Positions 1 through 12,805 of a stretch of DNA of 64,000 nucleotides are shown here, one piece after another (position 1 is the stretch's first letter; each line of letters starts with the position of its first letter). The translations under genes were made by a program, and so were the position numbers. Below the pieces are notes generated by a model. It was not told where the DNA came from, searched no databases, and saw nothing but the letters and a program-made list of their open reading frames with translations. The DNA is from Saccoglossus kowalevskii (Eukaryota > Hemichordata > Enteropneusta > Harrimaniidae): contig NW_003142304.1 of the NCBI RefSeq assembly GCF_000003605.2, forward strand, positions 63,853 through 127,852, given 5' to 3'.

Positions 1-1000
1 AGTCTATTAATAAATATATATATATATATATATATATAGTTTGACTATCAACTAGCGGTGAACAGTTCACTACTGTCACGTAACCTTATTCGCTCATGTC
101 AATCGCCCTCATTTTGAAAACATTGAGAGACATTTAAGATACACGATACAAGTATGAAACCATAAAATTAAGTAATTGATGGCAAAAACGGAAGCCTTTG
201 ATTTTTCAAATCTCCTTTTGTGCGTATACGTCTGGTAATTTAGTCTGCTACATGGAAATTACTAAACATCAGTAAAGGTCGTTGATTGGTTCCACAAAAG
301 ATTAATATATTAAATTCACGAATCACGAGGAAAGTTGCGAGATAGATCGTGAGAGCTCTCGATTGGATTTAAACAATTTTTTGTATTAAAACCCAACATG
401 GCTGCCATGCGCCCTGCTTCTGGTTACACTCTCACATTTATCAAACATTCCCAATCGTTTCAATGCCATCGAATTTCTACATCGAGTTCTACAAACATTA
501 ATAAATCATGTAAAAACAACAACTAATCAAGCGTTTTTATTCAGTGTGTATTTTTTTTTATATATTCCCTTTTGAATTAGTTTTAAATGTCACAGAACGC
601 ATGAGCTCAAACAAATGACCCATTATAGTAGAGAAAACGTTGTGCGGGGAGTGTTATGTCTTGTGATTGGCACGATATTGTTTGGGGCACACGTCTCCTG
701 ATTCATATTACCATCTAATAATTGACAAATGAAAGGTTTTTTAGATGGAAAGACAAGAAAAAAAAATGTCTTTATTGGGCCAATTAGATGAAAAATATCA
801 ATGTAATACACACGCAATTGGAACGTGTCTAGCATGCCTGGCACTTTCTTCAGTTACACTACTGTGACGTATTTTGTGAGCTGTATATAGAGATATATAT
901 CACAGTTAACGTTTAAAATATAAATTAACTTGCATAGACCTATGTGCTGTAATTTGAAAGACAGTATAACAATTATGAACCAATTAAATCTTGATGAGTT
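1..1000 (+). repeat. Inverted duplication B, left copy
   Basis: This block matches the reverse complement of about 16590-17500. Read by eye, shared landmarks occur in the same order: an aatcaagcgttttt block near 530, a cacatttatcaaacat block near 435, an agattaatatatt block near 300 and a caaatgaaa block near 725, each with a counterpart at the mirrored place. Divergence is high, with many small indels. A (TA)n run sits at 15-38. The block may continue beyond the window start. I see no protein-coding frame common to both copies. It could be two copies of one dispersed repeat rather than a segmental duplication. Confidence 0.7.
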
Positions 1001-4000
1001 AAAAAAAAATAATAAAACTTCAGTATGTATACTGTAACACTAACAATGTGTTAACAACAATGGAAAGCGCATTTTGAATGAGTTTAGATGCTACATATTG
1101 TCACATTACATATGTATCTATTAAAATGTTGTGTATTTTTGTTTTTCGAAGGTGTAGCGTTTTTTTTTAAATAATTTAGATTGTAAATTGTGTGTGAGCA
1201 AACATTCTAAGAATCAACCAATTGAATATATCTATATATAATATGTTTGGTAACTTACCTCTTATAGACGATCTCGTTCAATATCTGAAAGATATTTTTT
1301 AACAATTAATATATAATGGGTGTCCTCATCTGAAGCTGAATACTTATATAATCACATCATAGCAGTATTGTTGTGTATTTTGTAATGTTAAACATAAAAG
1401 GACGTATTGCAATGGTGTTTTGCGATGTACAATTTCTGACTCACGGGCTATTCCATTCATCCCCACAACTTGCAAGATTACCAACTTGGATACTCAAATT
1501 TACACCAAAGTGTCAACAACTTTCTAAATATTCTGCTATTCCCGGGGGTCTCCAAATCATGTAGTAGCAGCACAACTCAAAACACTGAACCAAAAATGGG
1601 ATGAATAAGATGGCGGATCGGATGAGGTACTCAGACACTGAAACCTGCCGAAATAGTGAATTACATTGAAGTCCACGTGTCGGACAACACAACAAACATA
1701 AAAAAACTACCACAAATCCCGTCTGCCAACATTTAATTAAAAATCCGACCTATAGAGAATTGGTCAGCCACGTATGTCAGTTAGTTCAGTAGCAACAACG
1801 CAAAATATATGGTTAATATCGAATCCTTTAAAACTAGTATATTGAATAGTTCAATCCAAGGAGTGTCACTCGGCGAGAAAAGTAGTTAACAGTGTGCCTA
1901 GAGTAACTATATAGATGTGTGATCAGATTACACGAAGTGACATCTATGACCTTCACATCATATTCAATCTATAATCAAACAAATGGAAAGAGGAAAACGC
2001 AACTGTTCAATCCTTTAGAGAATATCCACTGAGTGGTGTAACGAACTAGTGCATCGCATGGTCAAGGTCAAAAGAACATCAGGTGGTATTTTATCCCAAC
2101 GCAACGCTAGATACTATTTCTTATAGAAGAAGATTTGTTTTTATATTAACGCTAAATTAAATTGTGGATTCTGATATTTAAATATGGATCCCTTAAACAC
2201 CGCACTATTTTAATATTGAATGTGGAGCAACACTTCAGGATTTAAAGTTCGATTAAAGTTAAAGACATTTAAAGTACACAAGCACACATACTATGGATTA
2301 TGGTGCTTTATCCAAGCCGCTAGGTATATTTATATATCTAACAATAATTTATTGCGATAATTATTACTAGAATAAGAACAAGACTAGATATAGAGCAATC
2401 ATGATTTTTGAGTGCAATGTTTTAATAGGAAAGATATGCATGTGAAATGTGTACTGTACAATGTACATCTTCTTGTTGAATTTCACAAGATATTATATTT
2501 ATATTTATAAGAACGATGAAATCTCGCCCAACTAACATCCCCGATTGTATTCCCAATATATTCAAGGCTGCGTACGAAACAAAATTGCACGCATGAGATA
2601 TAAAGAGTGAATTCGCGAAAACCACGAATTGATGTGTCATGCTTGGGCGTCATTCGCATACTGAAATCGTGTTGTCTTCTCTCATTTTATACACGCAGAG
2701 CCCTGGTTTAAGGTGATTGTGACTATTAATTGTAATTAGTCTTAAATAATGAATCTACTCAATCAAATGTACTTCTATTTGCGAGTACGACATATTGTAA
2801 CCGTGTTTGAATAACCGCTAGGGAAAACATGTTACACTTCTAAAATATGGGTCACGTAAGGAGAATACGCTTATTAAGCGAAAAGCTAACTATATGCATT
2901 AAATCTTGGAGAACGACCGTGGTCTTCTGGGGGGAATATACAAATTCAGTTGCTGACTGTTGTTTTGTTTCGAACAATGTGTACATCGGGAAACTGGGCC
3001 AATGTGGAACTGAAATTTAACACGATGCTATGATCGTAGATGGGTAATTACTTCATTTCAATTTCTCCCTAACATTGGAAGTGGGGTTCAAGGATTTGTT
3101 CATCATTACTGTTTTTCATATATTTTTACCCATTTTTATGACATTTATGGAAATAGAATACTTGTCGGAAACTTTATACAACCTTCATTAAACTTCATAA
3201 GCACGCACAATTCCGAGGAATGGTCACGGAGAAATACGGTACATCACATACGGGTCATCTAACAGGTGGTTTCGAGATTTCGTCATGCGCCCACGTCACT
3301 GCAATTAAGTATGGACTGTTGACGTCATTGTTTTTTATCCTACTTCATTATTCCATTGGACATGTAATTGACGTGCCAGAACAAATTAAACTTGGGGAGA
3401 TTAACTCTAGAGATTGAATCAATAAATAGTAGAGGTTTTCCGGTAATATTTAACTGTTTATTTGTCATGTGAATAACGAATATATTACTTTCGTTCTTTC
3501 TTAGTAACTCTTCAAGTGATATTTATATTTAGGAAAAAAAGGCACCACTGTCAGAATTAAAGGTTGTCATGACGTCATAGCTTTACATTATCCCCCGAAT
3601 GGAAACCTCTGGTTGCAAGTAAATTCATTTCAATAAAAAGCTCTTAGATTAAATTTGTTTGATTCTGATGATGGTGATTTATAACAATAATAATAAATTC
3701 GGAGACGGGTCTAGACGTGATCTTATCATGGATCTTTCTCCTCATCCAATATGGCGCTGTTGTGGATTTATCATGCTTTAAAAACAGGGCAAGGACGAGA
3801 ATGTTTACAACAATGGACGATACGTAGTCGAGCTCATTAACTAAGCGAACATCCCTACCGAGCCCTGTTATCACCTAATTAGTGCGGGTGGTTTGTGTGA
3901 CTTTCGGCGTCGTAGACGTGTACATTTCCGTTACGCGTAGAAGTACACGAGGAAACGACGTGCAAACATACGCACATAGGTCATTCATTTCTAGAAGAAA

Positions 4001-5700
4001 ATGACCAGGATTTTGTCAACCTGAAAACATTATTTCGTTTTTTTTTATAAGCAAAGCCAAATGTAACAAAATCATAATAAGCAGATGTATTACAAAAACG
4101 AACTGTGGGTTAGACAGAGTAATCACGGCACCCGAATTAGAAGAATTGAGCGGTTACCTAGACGATATTGGAGTGTAATTACGTTATTGGATATAATCTG
4201 ATATACTAGTTCAATCGTTATTGCGTTATCCTAACGTCTGCTTTATTCGCAACCTGACTTTTAAAGGTCAATCTGTTCCATTTGTGGTAACGATGCAAAA
4301 ATCACACATTGTAGCGTCGTTTAGTGATATTTATAATAATCAAGATTAGAGATTCCAAGAAGATCATTCAACTGGTTTTGTGGGCGAAATTCTGTTGAAG
4401 AAAATTACTATTATTAAAGTATATTCGCACATGATAAAATCGCGCACAATACTTCAATATCCAATCGTTGGGGTCGGTGATAATAATAGGTTATCTCGAC
4501 AGTACTTTAAAGTGTGAACGAAGGTAGTAGAGTGATTGTATCGAGCGATGCGTGCATATTTTGCTGTATCCTCGTGATAACCTTATTACATATTTTGTAG
4601 TAAAAATGTTGGGATGGGTTTGTCAATTGATTTGTCAGTTTATTTTTTCGGGCTGAATGGGGTCCGGTGCCTAGCGCGCCTCCCTCTAAATCCGCGCGTG
4701 CGAAGGGCGTTTTGCGCCGCACAAACGTATGCTTGAATGACGGTATTCTATTTTCATCGCGCGCTATAACGTAACGACGTCCGATGAAAGAGTGTTTGAA
4801 TATGGAGTGATTAACCTGGGACACGTCAATGTCGGTGAGGCAGTTCACCCAGTATAGAATTTGGACGTTCGAATTGATACGTCTTAGAACGACTGATGAC
4901 ACAGCTTTTTCTGGAATGGTAAATCTTATTGTTTTCGGTGCTAGGTGTATAACAGAGTGAAAAGATGTGGTGTTGAATGTAGAACTATTGCTGATATACC
5001 ACCGAATACAAATATAACATTGCGTGCGCCTCATATGCTAATTTTGTTGACAACTGGATGTGCTTTCGTGATAGTTGTTTCACTTCGGTGGAATTTCTTT
5101 CTAATTTCAACCGATTTTTTAGTAGTAGGATCGAATCGACATGGATTCACTTCCGGTCAACAAAAATACACAGTTTCAGGCAGTTAGTTTATTATATTTG
5201 TCCTGTCATATGAAAACTCAATAACGGAAAGTAAAAAAAAAATAGTCATAAATAAACGAAAATAACAATAAATAAAGATAAATAAATAAAAAGAATAGCG
5301 CATATTGACACTTTGTAAAATATTTCTGAGGGACAACATACAAACATTTATATTTAACCTACGAAAACTGATGCAAAATCCTTTCACCTTTCTGTCGCGG
5401 ACACGTTAAGAAACATAGCAACCATGGAACACGCCCGGGAACTCGACACTTGTCTATTTCTTTCCCGTCATTGTAGCGTTATGTGAATTTGCAGTAAAGA
5501 GGTTTACGTGTTTAGGCACTGGAATTCAAGGCTGATGACTCAATGCAGCATGACGAGATAGCTAAAAAAAAAAAGTGTTCAGGAGAATCGCCCTTGATAC
5601 AAGGACCGAACCAATTATAATCTGGTACAGATGAGGGCATGGTTGCCATGGAAATTGGCATTTAGGAGATGATTTTTTTTATTTATAACTCAAAAAGTTA
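1001..5700. other. Stretch without a recognisable gene
   Basis: AT-rich sequence with short random open frames. A YY1-like AAGATGGCGG occurs near 1606. The longest open frame (4507-5034, - strand, 175 codons) overlies a GC-richer patch and shows no family I recognise. An RFX X-box-like GTTGCCATGGAAAT lies at 5642-5655, inside a short dispersed-looking unit. Confidence 0.5.
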
Positions 5701-5720
5701 CAGAGTTTGTTTTTTTTTAG

Positions 5721-6141
5721 ACCTCAGAATGTTATTGATGGATTTGCTAGAAATTTGATTATGTTAGATTTTCATTTATACCTCAAAAAATATGGAAGAA
5801 TTGTTCTTGGGGCAAGAATCAACCCAATAAATATTGATAGAGAAGTGGATTCGGCTGAAATGAAAATAACAATTTCAGGGACAGTTTTTTCATCTAAAAC
5901 TCAATACGATATTGATTAATTTTCAGTAAATTTTCAGAAGGGGCGTCCTTTGAAAACACGTATCAATCGATTAAATATTGCAAACTATGATGATTTGGTT
6001 GTCATCGAAACAGCACTTTTGGGAATGATCAAATATTCAAACAGTTATAGATGGATTATCGTGACATTTTCAAAAAAGTACAAATTGTCGGCTATGATCA
6101 GATGTCCCATAACAACATTTTTTCCAATGACTATTCGTTGA
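5721..6141 (+). pseudogene. Unidentified exon-like coding relic
   Basis: Two neighbouring open stretches in one reading frame (roughly 5721-5916 and 5920-6138) encode protein-like sequence rich in charged and aromatic residues. The first contains DFHLYLKKYGRIVLGARINP, the second NYDDLVVIETALLGMIKYSN. A T-rich tract ending in AG just before 5721 looks like a splice acceptor. The frame is not open throughout, so this is a broken gene or an old element. I do not recognise the family. Composition matches the AT-rich surroundings. It may be a relic of a host gene or of a virus-like or transposable element; the sequence alone does not decide. Confidence 0.3.
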
Positions 6142-6325
6142 CAATAACTAAAACAATTAAGTAGGGAGGAAGTTATCGAAACGTAAACCAAGCAATTATA
6201 TTTTAGGGAAGAGATGCTGAATTGTTCGAGTTACGGATATCCAGCTACGAACATCGAGTTACGAGAACAAAAATGACCACGCCCACTTTTACAAAACGAC
6301 GCCCAAATTGTAACTCGATGTTCAG

Positions 6326-6490
6326 TTAACAATTAACAGAACTTCGAGTTAAGGGCAACACATATTTTTATTTTTGTTAAACGTCCACATTTAGTAACTT
6401 AAACTTTAAATAACAATTGACCTAACTTCGAGTTATGGGCAACATGGATTTTTGGTTTTGTTTAACTTTCAAATTTAGTAACTCAAATCT
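6326..6490. repeat. Two-copy tandem repeat, about 83 bp unit
   Basis: The block containing acttcgagttaagggcaac, a T-rich stretch and catttagtaactta is repeated once with modest divergence (acttcgagttatgggcaac ... aatttagtaactca). The region just upstream (6220-6290) is rich in cgagttacg motifs, so the whole of 6220-6490 may be one degenerate repeat. Confidence 0.6.
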
Positions 6491-7139
6491 TCACCATTGG
6501 CATTCCTTGAGTAAACAAATCTATTCAAGAATAATTTATGTGAGCAATGTATACAATAAGGTAGCGTTTGCGCCCTCAGAGTGACTACTAGTTATTCATG
6601 AACTTGGCCGCCTATTTACCGATGATTCTGCAACATAACAGTTAGATTTGATCCTCAGAAGTATATAAATAACAAATTCCATTGTTTTCATCTAACATGG
6701 TCACTAAAGTACTTGATGTGACGCGTAGACATCAGACTTCAGATTAAATGATCATGTAACTCATTAGAAATTATTTGTTAAACCAAATAGCACACCAAGG
6801 ATTTATAGGATTCAGAAAAACGAAATTCACGACTTTAACAAATGTAAATATTTCACGCATTTGTGTCATGTGAGATTAGTCAACAAATTCTTTAATTTGG
6901 GAAAACAAATTAGACACCTTGAACTGTGATTTATAGTGAATTAAACAAATTTTGCGACACGTTTGTGATTGTCTTATACTTTGTTTCTAAATATAGACAC
7001 GTTAATCAGGCAAATTAGATTATAGCTTTAGTGACCCATTTTGCTAAAAGCAATGATGTAAACACCTTTACAGTGCTTCAATATAGCGCGTTGGCAAAGC
7101 TGCAAGTTACATTTTTTGTTTTTAAGATTTTAAGTTAAT

Positions 7140-9650
7140 TGTGTTGCTTTCACGGCTCATGTGACCATTGGAATGTCATTATTAACACAGGAAGACAGAT
7201 GCACTGTAAGGCGCTTAACACCAATCGACTTAAGGTAAGGAAATTGTGGTTATTTCAAAGGTCCGTATTTCTTTTAATGGATAAACATGATGAAACAATT
7301 AAGCTAACACAAACATCGACAAAGACGCTCTTAGTAACGCTGGGAAAAATAACACTTTCGAAGTATATTTCAGTGATTCGTTTTAAATTGGCAGTTCACG
7401 ACAATGTTTGAACGAGCTTACAGTATACAGGAAGTCCAATAAACACTTGATTCGAATTCCCCGTCTAAAGTATAATGTCACCGCAGAGTTGGATGTTTAC
7501 TGAAGTGTGAAAACTGAGAGTCCTTGAATTTTGTTTGCAACGTATCTGCTCGTCTGTCGTCTCTATAGCTAAGTAGTGTGCCTTTGGGTTGTTTGTATTA
7601 GTGTTTCATTTCATAACATCTTATTGCGCTCTCTTATTTGCCATCACATGACCCTTGTATTGTGATCACGTGGGTGATTTCACGGTGGGGTACTTGTCAA
7701 TGTATTTTCATGATGGTGCCATCAACGTATCTTAATAGTCAATGTTCGGTTCAAACCTGATTACGGTGCCTTATGGATTTCTCAGGTTTTTTCTATATGG
7801 CTATGAAAGCGTAGTTTTGCAATCAAAGATAACTGACTGTTATATTTATTAGGATTTGTATAACTGAATGACGATGTGAAAGAAGATATGAACGTCTAAA
7901 TTAATTGATTGTCATGGTAATAATCGTTGTTTATATTACTCTGCGATGCTTAAGATCAACTAAAATATTATAATTTGTCAACATGTTTATTTTGTCAATC
8001 ATCTTTAATTACAGACACAAAAATTATATTTTTTAACTGTCACATGATAAATAATAAACGTGTTCGAGGATCATTCAAATATCAGTTCTTCTGGGTATAA
8101 ATACGTCATTTAGATACATTTCAATAGATTTCTCAAATTCGCTCAAAATATTGTGTTTTGTTTGCTTTGCGAGTAGTGTAGTCAACATTCATTTCCAAAT
8201 CGTCTACATGGTTTGCCGACACCTCTATGTTTGTCAAACTCGGTATACATGTGTCGTTAACTTTTTTGAAATTTCCTATTTCAATGGGAACTTCAATTTA
8301 TATTGCCGTGCTTATGTGACGCTTCCATTAAAAGCCTTCACAAATCACCTCAATGACGGTTGAATCGCTTTTAGTCTATCATGTCCATTTAAAAGGCCTA
8401 AAAACATAGTGATCTTTGTCATTAAAAACCGCAGTCTATCCCGATTCTATCCTGGTTGTTCTCAAATAGATATTTGAGGAGATTGAAACAAACATAATAA
8501 CGATTAGTAGGTGGATATACTCAATAAGAATTCTCAAGAAGCTTGTCCTTGCATTACAGAAATTGTTTTGACCGTGTGTGCGCATGTGCGTTATACATAT
8601 TATGCAAAATATTCAACGTTCATCTGACATGAATATTGTTGTCTAGCTTAGAGTAATTCAGGAATACATCGTGGGAGTAAGCGTAATTAGAGTAAATAGA
8701 TCCCGATTTTGTAATTTTGAGATTCCACATGGAGAATGTGATTGTAAAGATGTTGTCTAACTGTAACAAACTTCACGAACGGATGTTTATAGATACTAAA
8801 ATAAAGTATCTTCTACAAACTAAACGACTGTAATACACTATTTTGTTATGCAAACAATATTTGTTTCTGATTAATAAAGATAAGTTAAGGTCTATACTAC
8901 GTCAGTTGAGATCATCATCACACAACCTTCGGGTTAAGTTGGATTGGAAATTTCCATCCCGGAGAATGTGAAATTATGTAAACATTGTAATTTGTACTTT
9001 ATTGAGGACGGAATTAATGTTTGCCTAGCATGTCCACGATCTATGAATAAATATCTACCTGTATTTTTCCGTAATGATCATTCATACCATTCATATCCGT
9101 CCCATGCAAACTGATAATTCTAGTATTTTGTGTGTGTTTTTGAACGCAAATAATGTCGACTTTTCAGCCATTCAAGTGTTTTCTAATTGTTGTATATCCC
9201 AGGCTATAGTGCTGAACAGACTATTTAAGCTATCTTTGTTTTTTTATTTAACAAACTATTATTATGTTTTCTACATACATTTCACGATTTGTTTAAGTTA
9301 GTAAAATGACGATCTAGATTTCTATTCATATATATAGGCATAAAGATTGGAAAACAGTTGAGGTACATTTCCCTAGTGCATTTCAATAGTCCTTGACGTA
9401 AAAGATTACTTTCGGTCAATGTCACAACTTAGTATAAAGCGGTTTCGTCATAAAACACACATATCACTCAAAGTGACAACCCTTATTAGTTCTGAGAGAC
9501 ATTTTGAAGGACATATTAGCTTAGCTTCAGAGTACAAGACCATTACTCTCATGTTTACACTCCGTAATCGGCCATTATAGAACTTACATTAGAGACACAA
9601 GTATTACACAACAATCCCCCTTCCATTACAGTTTGTTATTTGTGTAATCG
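7140..9650 (+). repeat. Inverted duplication A, left copy (about 2.5 kb)
   Basis: The block is collinear, in reverse complement, with about 41780-44150. Matches seen in order include gtaaggcgcttaacacca near 7208, ggaagtccaataaacactt near 7430, acgacagacgagc (reverse) near 7550, ataacatcttattgcgct near 7613, tgttcggttcaaa near 7745, agtctatcatgtccattt near 8372, the region 8520-8700, and cacacatatcactcaaagtg near 9455. Identity is locally high but falls to about two thirds elsewhere. One frame shared with the other copy (7155-7230, reading HVTIGMSLLTQED then TVRRLTP) suggests an ancestral exon. The left copy has decayed there. Confidence 0.8.
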
Positions 9651-9839
9651 GCATAACTGTATTTGTTTCTTACGGGGGTGATATTATTCAATATCTCTGA
9701 TTTAATTAAGTTACCTAAAACATTTTTGGAGATTGAGAACCAGGACTTGATAAGCCAGCGGTATTATCGAATTAAGAACTACTGATATAATTACATACAA
9801 AGTCTGTTTATATTGTTATATAGGGGAAATGAGTAGGGA

Positions 9840-10540
9840 CTTTAATTTAAATTGTACTTAATTTAATTTAATTTAATTTAATTTTATATTATTTATAATA
9901 TATATAACAATAATGTATTCAGTACTTTGGCTTTCGGCCTTTTGTACAAAGAATGTTACAAAAATAATAAGTATAAGAAGTGCTAGTAAAGATTACAAAA
10001 GAAAAGAAAAACACATTTTTTAAATACTATCTCGTATAGCATATGCCTGTATTAAATAGCATGCTATGTTTCTCTGTAAATGTTTGTTATTTGTTTTCAT
10101 TAAGTTATTAAATTTAATTGGATCTGGGTAAGTATTATAATAAGCTGGTAAGTATGTTTTCCTTATGTCAGAATAAAGTGGACAGCATAACAGGAAATGA
10201 AACTCGTCTTCAACGATATCACGACAAAAATTACAATAACGTTCATTTCTAGAAAAGGTTTGTCTCCTGTCTGTCTCAATGTGTAAAGTATGTGCTGATA
10301 TTCTGAACTTACAAAGCACATTTAACAACATTTTAATGTGCTCTATCAAAATTAAGTAAATAATTCTCGCAGCCAAAAATGGTTTTAAAATATCTATATG
10401 TTACAAGTTTCGGGCTGTCATTTACTGCAGCTGACCACTGTTGCGAGTCTATATCTCTGCAACGTTGCTTAAATATATTTAAAGATGTCAAATCATTCCC
10501 CATCCCCTGTGATATTACAATCTCTAGATGCAACATCATT
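9840..10540 (-). mobile_element. 5'-truncated LINE, C-terminal end and 3' tail
   Basis: On the - strand this is the 3' end of a non-LTR retrotransposon. The frame at 10539-10333 reads QQWSAAVNDSPKLVTYRYFK, the segment after the reverse transcriptase, and 10376-10020 reads LCKFRISAHTLHIETDR followed by the terminal zinc-knuckle-like C-x2-C-x6-EDEFHFLLCCP. The two frames overlap and need one frameshift. Past the stop lies a 3' UTR with a ggccgaaagcc hairpin-like stretch and a (TTTAA)n run at about 9846-9884, which on the - strand is the element's simple-repeat tail. Endonuclease and reverse-transcriptase core are missing, as in ordinary 5' truncation. The clade (CR1/Jockey-like) is a guess. Confidence 0.85.
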
Positions 10541-12610
10541 CTCGATGAATTGGAATGAACATTTTGTTTCTGTTCACGTACTTGTTTTTACCTGGAAAAT
10601 TAAAATCGTGCCCATTGCGGTTGAATTAGTCTTACGTGAATACAATAGCAATGTGTTTCCATGGGAACTGAATTTAATCACCTACCACGCATGTTGAACT
10701 CACTCAATTATTTCGGTATTCAAAGGCGGAATGTGTGTAACCATTAAAAGAAACGCGGCTAATTTCCGTGTGTGCTATAAAATATAAACACAGGTATACG
10801 TTCACGGTAATACTCCGCGTTTTATCAGTTGGATCCGTCACTGTTGTTCATTGAAAGACCAGTATGTGGGAGCTGCTGAGCGGGGAATAATTTATAGAAT
10901 TATAATTGTAAAAACGACTGGGATACGTTGGCGTATCACGAATCAATTCGCATTCCCAGTGTTTTCACCTCAAGGAAGAAAGCATTATTGAAAACGTGTA
11001 CGCCATATTTATCAATCTTTCATCCTCAGATGTAATTGCTTCGCAGATTATCATGTCTGGTCCACTTTGATCTACAAATTCCTTAGAACCACGATCTGAA
11101 TTACCACTATTATGTATTGTTCCATGCGTCTTACACTGCAACGTAATGTACACTAACGCCGTGGTGCACGCTTACTCTCACACGGGCCATTGGCAAAAAA
11201 ATACCTCCAAGCAACGTCGCTACGTAGTGGGTACTGTGCCTCGGGAAAATATTACTTTATATCGATAAATCAAAAGTAGATTGACTTGTTTATGTCCTAT
11301 TTTATTAGATTCAGGACTGTTCCTGGAAAGTGAAATATTTCATTTTCAAACATTGTTTTTCTGAGATTTGGCGGAGAAATGGTGAACGGAATTATAACAG
11401 TCATTTTTGCATTTCATGATTTTGGTGTAATTACAGCTTAATTACTTGAATATTACTTGAATATTTATATATAAATATAAATTGGTAAATTGCATAAAAT
11501 CCCCCAAATAAGTACAATCACGCAAATTCCGCACTTACATGACTTTCCAGTACTTTACTGATAACTATCACCTATCTGATTAGTTGACTGGTTTCTCCTA
11601 ATGTTGATTTCTATAAAGTTAAAAATGTTAAACACTTCTTATAAAGATAAAAAAGTTAAACACCTCTTAGTTGATGCTTTCTACTCGGAAAGAAAATAAG
11701 CAAAAAACTATTATTGTTCGATTTTCTGTTTTGGGCCATTTTCTGTTTTTTCTGTAAATTGATAAGTGATTAAGAAATGTATAAAAAAAGTTCAAAAAAA
11801 CTATGTTGTGTGCGGATTTTCCAAAAAAAAAATTAACACAATATAGGTACGTAAAATACTAATACTAACAACGAGTTTTTCGTTGAAATTAATTTCTTAC
11901 TAAAATCTTAAGAAATTAAATGATTACATAAAATGAATTATTCCATGTCAAACCAGATCTCCTGCAATCTTGGGCGAACTGGAGGTAAACGTATCTCATC
12001 TTCAACAACTCCCTTTCCACGAGGCGTACAACTACGATAATCTGGTATGATACCAAGTTATCGACCATATTCAATATTAAACTTGTCGTCTGAACTGCAG
12101 TGTTTTTCCAACCTTTATCTTTATCTAATGCAAAGTGTATATTTGTATCCCCTCCGAGCACGTGCAAAAATATATTCTCCAAAACCACAGCCAAATAGCT
12201 GAGTTTACTTGTTATTGAAGAACGTTTTCAGAAGTAGCTCTCTTTATTGAACATACAATTTTATCAGAGCCCGTTTGCGTGTAATTCAATACATATCTCA
12301 TTTAAAAGTTTATTCGCATGGCCAAATAATTAAATGAGGGAATTTATCCTCTCAATAAGTGTCACGATATTAAATACGACAGGTGCTATTCTAAAAACAT
12401 GTAGGTTAATTCCTAATGTATGAGCAAACATGTCCATCCTTCAATTCATGTTAACATACAATATGTTACTATATATCTACAACACAGAATTGAGTGCATC
12501 ATATGCTAGTGACTATAGTATAGTGTTTATAACAATCGTAAAAAGCTTTCCAACACAACGAAGAATAAAGGCATATAAGACCAATCGATCATGGTTATGA
12601 ACACTAGATG
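10541..12610. other. Stretch without a recognisable gene
   Basis: AT-rich noncoding sequence. Open frames are short and show no family. Near 11597-11670 the phrase aagttaaaaatgttaaacac recurs loosely. The - strand frame at 12194-11916 (92 codons) is not recognised. Confidence 0.5.
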
Positions 12611-12805
12611 TTAAAACGGGAGGGTCGTCACCTGCGCACGCGCGGGAATTGAATCCCAAGCGACGATAACAGCATACGCTAAAACGCAAAGGCTCATGTA
12701 AACAATGACACGNNNNNNNNNNNNNNNNNNNNNNNNNNNNNNNNNNNNNNNNNNNNNNNNNNTGGCCATCTGACGCGTGCGCAGGTGACGACTCCCCCGC
12801 TTTAA
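12611..12805. mobile_element. TTAA-flanked MITE spanning the assembly gap
   Basis: TTAA at 12611-12614 and 12802-12805 bounds an element whose ends are inverted repeats: AACGGGAGGGTCGTCACC on the left, AGCGGGGGAGTCGTCACC reading inward from the right, both continuing into TGCGCACGCG. TTAA target duplication is typical of piggyBac and Kolobok superfamilies. The interior contains the 50-N gap, so true length is unknown and may be much more than 187 bp. No coding sequence is visible in the remaining part. Confidence 0.8.
12713..12762. other. Assembly gap (50 N)
   Basis: Exactly 50 N bases, probably a placeholder of nominal size. It lies inside an inverted-repeat element, which could explain the assembly failure. 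Any open frame crossing it is artificial. Confidence 0.99.

Noticed and set aside
4507-5034. Long open frame of 175 codons on the - strand
   Set aside because: No domain or motif recognised. It runs over a GC-richer patch where stops are rarer, and lacks splice or promoter context.
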